NCBI GenBank assembly: GCA_040902105.1
Contig: JBBDXW010000004.1
Location: 1 to 9,308 of the forward strand
DNA: 9,308 nucleotides
Direction of reading: 5' to 3'
Origin: IDS-8 sp040902105
Lineage (GTDB): Bacteria; Pseudomonadota; Gammaproteobacteria; Steroidobacterales; Woeseiaceae
Shown here: positions 6,522-9,308 of the stretch, piece by piece
Position numbering within the stretch: the stretch's first letter is position 1
How the letters are laid out: every line of letters begins with the position of its first letter
Translations under genes and position numbers: made by a program
The notes under the pieces: generated by a model
Seen by the model: only the letters and a program-made list of their open reading frames with translations
Databases searched by the model: none
Told to the model about the DNA's origin: nothing

Positions 6522-7334
6522 ATGACGCCACGATACGCAGAACGCATTGTCTGCATGACGGAGGAAACGACCGAGACTCTGTACGGCCTCGACGAGGATT
6601 GGCGCATAGTCGGAATTTCCGGATTTACGGTCCGGCCGCCCCGTGCCCGCAAGGAGAAACCCAGAGTCTCCGCGTTCACGAGCGCGAAAATCGACAGGAT
6701 CCTCGCGCTCGAGCCGGACCTGGTTCTCGGTTTTTCAGACTTGCAGGCGGACATCGCGGCGGAATTGATCCGGCACGGTGTCCCCGTACACGTATTCAAT
6801 CAACGATCGGTGGATGAGATCCTGACGATGATCCGGACTCTCGGCGGACTGATTGGACGACAAAGCAAAGCTGAAGCATATGCAGCGGATCTGGAAACGC
6901 GGCTGGCGGCCGTACGGCACGAAGCAGAACGACAGGAGCGACGGCCCAGGGTTTATTTCGAAGAATGGGATGAACCGAATATCAGCGGAATTCGTTGGGT
7001 TTCGGAACTCATTTCGATTGCCGGGGGCAACGACTGTTTTCCGGAACTCGCCGTGGAGCCATTGGGAAAGAACCGCATCATTGCGGATCCCGGCGAAATC
7101 GTGCGGCGGCAACCGGACATCATCATCGGTTCCTGGTGCGGAAAGAAATTTCGTGCCCCTGCAGTCGCAGCCCGGCCCGGCTGGCATGCGGTCCCCGCCG
7201 TTCTGAACGGGGAACTCCACGAAATCAAATCGTCGCTCATCCTGCAGCCCGGGCCCGCTGCTTTGACGGACGGGCTCGATGCGTTGCGAAAGATCATCGG
7301 CGCCTGGCCGGGAAAGGCAGCAAGACAGGCTTGA
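6522..7334 (+). CDS. Cytosolic BtuF-like (cobalamin/metal-receptor fold) protein without signal peptide
   Basis: The 270-aa product has the two-lobed helical-backbone metal-receptor fold of ABC binding proteins such as BtuF. The first lobe opens with RIVCMTEETTETLYGLDEDW (8-27) and has RPPRARKEKPRVSAF (38-52) and ILALEPDLVLGFSDLQADI (60-78). A linking helix runs about 113-140. The second lobe has YFEEWDEP (145-152), WVSELISIAGG (159-169), DIIIGSWCGKKFR (199-211), ARPGW (217-221) and LQPGPAALTDGLD (241-253). There is no signal peptide or lipobox: the conserved first strand starts at residue 8, so the protein should remain cytosolic. GGAAAG (6513-6518) serves as ribosome site, with short spacing. 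No permease, ATPase, cobalamin biosynthesis gene or TonB receptor is adjacent. It resembles a recurrent proteobacterial group annotated only as cobalamin-binding protein. Ligand and role are not known; Cys11, Cys172, Cys206 and the acidic EEWDE patch are candidate ligand residues (inference). Confidence 0.82.
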   Translation: MTPRYAERIVCMTEETTETLYGLDEDWRIVGISGFTVRPPRARKEKPRVSAFTSAKIDRILALEPDLVLGFSDLQADIAAELIRHGVPVHVFNQRSVDEILTMIRTLGGLIGRQSKAEAYAADLETRLAAVRHEAERQERRPRVYFEEWDEPNISGIRWVSELISIAGGNDCFPELAVEPLGKNRIIADPGEIVRRQPDIIIGSWCGKKFRAPAVAARPGWHAVPAVLNGELHEIKSSLILQPGPAALTDGLDALRKIIGAWPGKAARQA

Positions 7335-7364
7335 GCCCGGTCGCCCGCCGAATCCGTATGCCCG

Positions 7365-8261
7365 TCAACGGCGCTTCGTCATGAGCGTGAGGGCTTGCCG
7401 GTATTTTTCGGCGGTGCGGGCGATGACTTCCGGCGGCAACGATGGGCCGGGCGCTGTCCTGTCCCAGTCGAGGGTGTCGAGGTAATCGCGGACGAACTGC
7501 TTGTCGAAGCTTGGCGGGCTTATGCCGGTTCGATATTCGCTGCGCGGCCAGAAACGCGATGAGTCCGGCGTCAGGACTTCGTCGATGAGATACAGGCCCC
7601 CCTCGTCATCCAGTCCGAATTCGAACTTCGTGTCGGCGATGATGATGTCACGTTCGAGGGCATACGCCGCCGCACGCTGATAAATGCTGAGCGCAACGTT
7701 CCGGACACGCTCTGCGAGCCTTTCGCCGAGTAGACGGCCGGCCTCGTCAAACGAGATGTTCTGGTCGTGCTGGCCGCTTTCCGCTTTGGTCGCGGGCGTA
7801 AACAGTGTCTGCGGCAACTTTTCCGCCTCGTCCAGGCCGGCGGGAAGCGCGATGCCGCATACCTGGCCGGACGCTTGATAGTCCCGCCAGCCGGAGCCGA
7901 TCAGGTAGCCGCGCACGACCGCCTCGATCGGCAGGGGCTTCAAGCGCTTCACGACAATGGCCCGCCCCGAGAGAACGCTCCGCAGACCCTCGTCGTCGAC
8001 AACGGATTCGAGCGTGCGCCCGGTCAGATGATTGGGAATGATGTCGGCCATCATCTGGAACCAGAAGTTGGAAATTGCCGTGAGCACCAGGCCTTTGCCG
8101 GCGACCGGGTCCGGCATTACCACGTCGTAGGCTGACAAGCGGTCGGTCGTCACGATGAGAAGGTGGCGGTCGTCGACGCCGTATATATCGCGCACCTTGC
8201 CGCGAGCGAGCAGCGGCAGCGAGGGGATGAAGGATTCGAATAACGGGTCGGGATCGTTCAT
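7365..8261 (-). CDS. purC: Phosphoribosylaminoimidazole-succinocarboxamide synthase (SAICAR synthetase)
   Basis: PurC condenses CAIR with aspartate using ATP to form SAICAR, the step after PurE. The 298-aa protein is the long form, about 60 residues longer than E. coli PurC and closer to the yeast Ade1 type. Motifs are RGKVRDIY (20-27), TTDRLSAYDVV (38-48), PIEAVVRGYLIGSGW (111-125), the segment TPATKAESGQHDQNIS (155-170), IADTKFEFG (208-216) and DEVLTPDSSRFW (227-238). All catalytic and nucleotide-binding blocks are intact. The ATG at 8261 fits the family N-terminus (LFES...LPLLARGKVRD), but no Shine-Dalgarno precedes it. It is monocistronic here: convergent with the BtuF-like gene (30 bases stop to stop) and divergent from djlA. 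It is not in the purEK cluster, although on the same strand. Confidence 0.96.
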   Translation of the reverse strand: MNDPDPLFESFIPSLPLLARGKVRDIYGVDDRHLLIVTTDRLSAYDVVMPDPVAGKGLVLTAISNFWFQMMADIIPNHLTGRTLESVVDDEGLRSVLSGRAIVVKRLKPLPIEAVVRGYLIGSGWRDYQASGQVCGIALPAGLDEAEKLPQTLFTPATKAESGQHDQNISFDEAGRLLGERLAERVRNVALSIYQRAAAYALERDIIIADTKFEFGLDDEGGLYLIDEVLTPDSSRFWPRSEYRTGISPPSFDKQFVRDYLDTLDWDRTAPGPSLPPEVIARTAEKYRQALTLMTKRR

Positions 8262-8310
8262 GTGGACGTTTCAGGATGAGGTCGGGCATCGAACTTCGTC
8301 GCCCGGATTG

Positions 8311-8338
8311 CCGCGGATCATCGCTTTTCGCTCCGCGG
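8311..8338. repeat. GC-rich inverted repeat between purC and djlA
   Basis: CCGCGGA (8311-8317) and TCCGCGG (8332-8338) are a perfect 7-bp inverted repeat with a 14-base spacer that contains TTTT. An overlapping alternative pairing exists between TCATCGC (8318-8324) and GCGATGA (8349-8355). This lies about 50-90 bases upstream of the purC start on the minus strand, so it could fall in a purC leader RNA or be an operator. No known riboswitch core is recognisable to me. Confidence 0.35.
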
Positions 8339-8356
8339 GCCGCAAGCCGCGATGAC

Positions 8357-8390
8357 TGGCCGTGACTCGCATGACGGCCGCGTACGGCCA
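8357..8390. repeat. Nested GGCCGT/ACGGCC inverted repeats upstream of djlA
   Basis: TGGCCGT (8357-8363) pairs with ACGGCCA (8384-8390) as a 7-bp inverted repeat. Inside it a third copy, ACGGCC (8374-8379 reads GACGGCC with the preceding base), can also pair with the left arm, and GGCCG (8376-8380) can pair with CGGCC (8385-8389) over a 4-base loop. These are mutually exclusive hairpins 35-70 bases before the djlA ATG. They may be regulatory, or a by-product of GC-rich sequence. With the neighbouring inverted repeat they account for most of the 164-base gap; no clear -35/-10 pair was found for either gene. Confidence 0.35.
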
Positions 8391-8425
8391 TAGGAAATTG
8401 CCGCCAGTGACGTTAGCATTGGCGC

Positions 8426-9250
8426 ATGCAGCAACCGAAAGAGCGGCGGATACCTTACTGGGGGAAAATCGCGGGCGTTGCCGCGGGCCTTGCGACAGGA
8501 AGGCTCTGGCTGGCGCTGATCGGCCTCATCCTGGGACACCAGTTCGATCGGGGGTACGCGCACCGGTTCGCGCGCCCGCGTGCGGAAACAAAGGAACGCA
8601 CAGAACATCTGCCCGCGGACTTCGTCCGCAGCTTGTTCCGCACCATGGGTTTTCTCGCCAAGGCCGACGGCCGCGTCTCCGAGGCCGAGATCCGGGCAGC
8701 ACGCGTGCTGATGCATCGACTCGGACTCGGTCCGTCGGAGATAAAGAAGTCGATCGACTGGTTCGAGGAGGGCAAGCAACCGTCCTTTCCCTTGCACGAC
8801 ACCTTGCGTCGGTTAAGGCGAGACACCACCCGGCACACGGAACTGCGGACTGCGTTCGTGCGGCTTCTGCTCGAAGTGGCGTTGTCGAAAAAGTCGCTGC
8901 ACCGGCGCGAACGCGCGGCGATCTGGACGATCTGCAGTGAACTGGACATCGGCCGGGTCGAGCTCGCGCAGCTCGAAGCCATGCTTCGCGCACAGAGCGG
9001 ATTTCGCCGGTCAGCCGCCGGAGGTGCGGATGCTGACCGCGTCACCAGCGCCTATGAGGTACTCGGAGTGCATCGATCCTCGACCAACGATGAGATCAAG
9101 AGGGCGTACCGGCGTCTGATGAACAAGAACCACCCGGACAAACTCGCGGCCGCCGCCGGAGACGCTGCCTTGGCAAGCGAAGCGTCGAAGCGTACCCGCG
9201 AAATCCGTGGCGCTTACGAGATGTTGAAAGCACGCCGCAGCATACGCTAG
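8426..9250 (+). CDS. djlA: Co-chaperone DjlA (membrane-anchored, TerB-like plus J domain)
   Basis: DjlA is a membrane-anchored J-domain co-chaperone that stimulates DnaK; E. coli overproduction activates the Rcs envelope-stress and capsule pathway. The 274-aa product has the usual architecture. A single glycine-rich N-terminal transmembrane segment spans about 13-38, opened by YWGKIAGVAAGL (11-22) and closed by LILGHQFDRG (34-43). A TerB-like central domain spans about 63-190, with MGFLAKADGRVSEAEI (74-89). A C-terminal J domain spans about 205-270, with YEVLGV (210-215), the helix ending YRRLMNKNHPDK (228-239) that carries the essential HPD at 236-238, and AYEMLKARR at the end. The N-terminus is about 8 residues longer than in E. 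coli. The ATG at 8426 is the only candidate before the membrane segment, yet it has no visible Shine-Dalgarno. It is divergent from purC. All key residues are intact. Confidence 0.95.
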   Translation: MQQPKERRIPYWGKIAGVAAGLATGRLWLALIGLILGHQFDRGYAHRFARPRAETKERTEHLPADFVRSLFRTMGFLAKADGRVSEAEIRAARVLMHRLGLGPSEIKKSIDWFEEGKQPSFPLHDTLRRLRRDTTRHTELRTAFVRLLLEVALSKKSLHRRERAAIWTICSELDIGRVELAQLEAMLRAQSGFRRSAAGGADADRVTSAYEVLGVHRSSTNDEIKRAYRRLMNKNHPDKLAAAAGDAALASEASKRTREIRGAYEMLKARRSIR

Positions 9251-9308
9251 TGCACCCCGTCGCAAATAATCGACCCTTCTCGCGGCGCCTTGTCGCGTCT
9301 GGCGGCGT

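Noticed and set aside
6394..6531. 46-residue N-terminal extension of the YihY-like protein
   Set aside because: It overlaps the start of the divergent BtuF-like gene and would use up the whole promoter region. The family N-terminus fits the ATG at 6393.
1..9308. Defence system, mobile element, CRISPR array or biosynthetic cluster
   Set aside because: Every substantial gene belongs to a housekeeping or widely conserved family. No transposase, integrase, nuclease-toxin pair or regular repeat array was seen on either strand.

Overview
The window looks like ordinary chromosomal DNA from a high-GC (roughly 60% by eye) gammaproteobacterium. The marker genes are DjlA, DarP/YjgA next to PmbA/TldE, a class I PurE with PurK, a YihY-type inner-membrane protein with a long cytoplasmic tail, and a long-form (about 300 aa) SAICAR synthase. 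I see no phage, transposase, CRISPR array, tRNA or rRNA. Genus cannot be fixed from the sequence; an uncultured or poorly studied lineage near the Xanthomonadales/Chromatiales is a guess.

Layout, left to right. (1) 113-1315, minus strand: an ExeA/GspA-type AAA ATPase carrying a C-terminal FHA (phosphothreonine-recognition) domain, with palindromic DNA just beyond its stop. (2) 1441-3540, minus strand: a tight cluster read darP -> purE -> purK (4-base overlap, then a 7-base gap), joining a 50S ribosome-maturation factor to the two enzymes that carboxylate AIR. (3) 3669-5015, plus strand: pmbA (tldE), divergent from darP across 128 bases. (4) 5074-6393, minus strand: a YihY/UPF0761 membrane protein, convergent with pmbA. 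(5) 6522-7334, plus strand: a BtuF-like binding-protein fold without a signal peptide. (6) 7365-8261, minus strand: purC, convergent with the BtuF-like gene. (7) 8426-9250, plus strand: djlA, a membrane-anchored TerB-like/J-domain co-chaperone, divergent from purC across 164 bases that are rich in inverted repeats.

Functionally, purK, purE and purC encode three successive steps of purine synthesis (AIR -> N5-CAIR -> CAIR -> SAICAR), although purC stands alone about 3.8 kb from the darP start of the cluster. PmbA, DarP and DjlA are protein-processing, ribosome-assembly and chaperone factors. The least understood coding regions are the ATPase-FHA fusion and the cytosolic BtuF-like protein. No intergenic stretch exceeds 300 bases; the longest (8262-8425) is described below. 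The genes run in alternating directions, so there are at least six transcription units. I saw no convincing rho-independent terminator: the candidate hairpins lack T-tracts.
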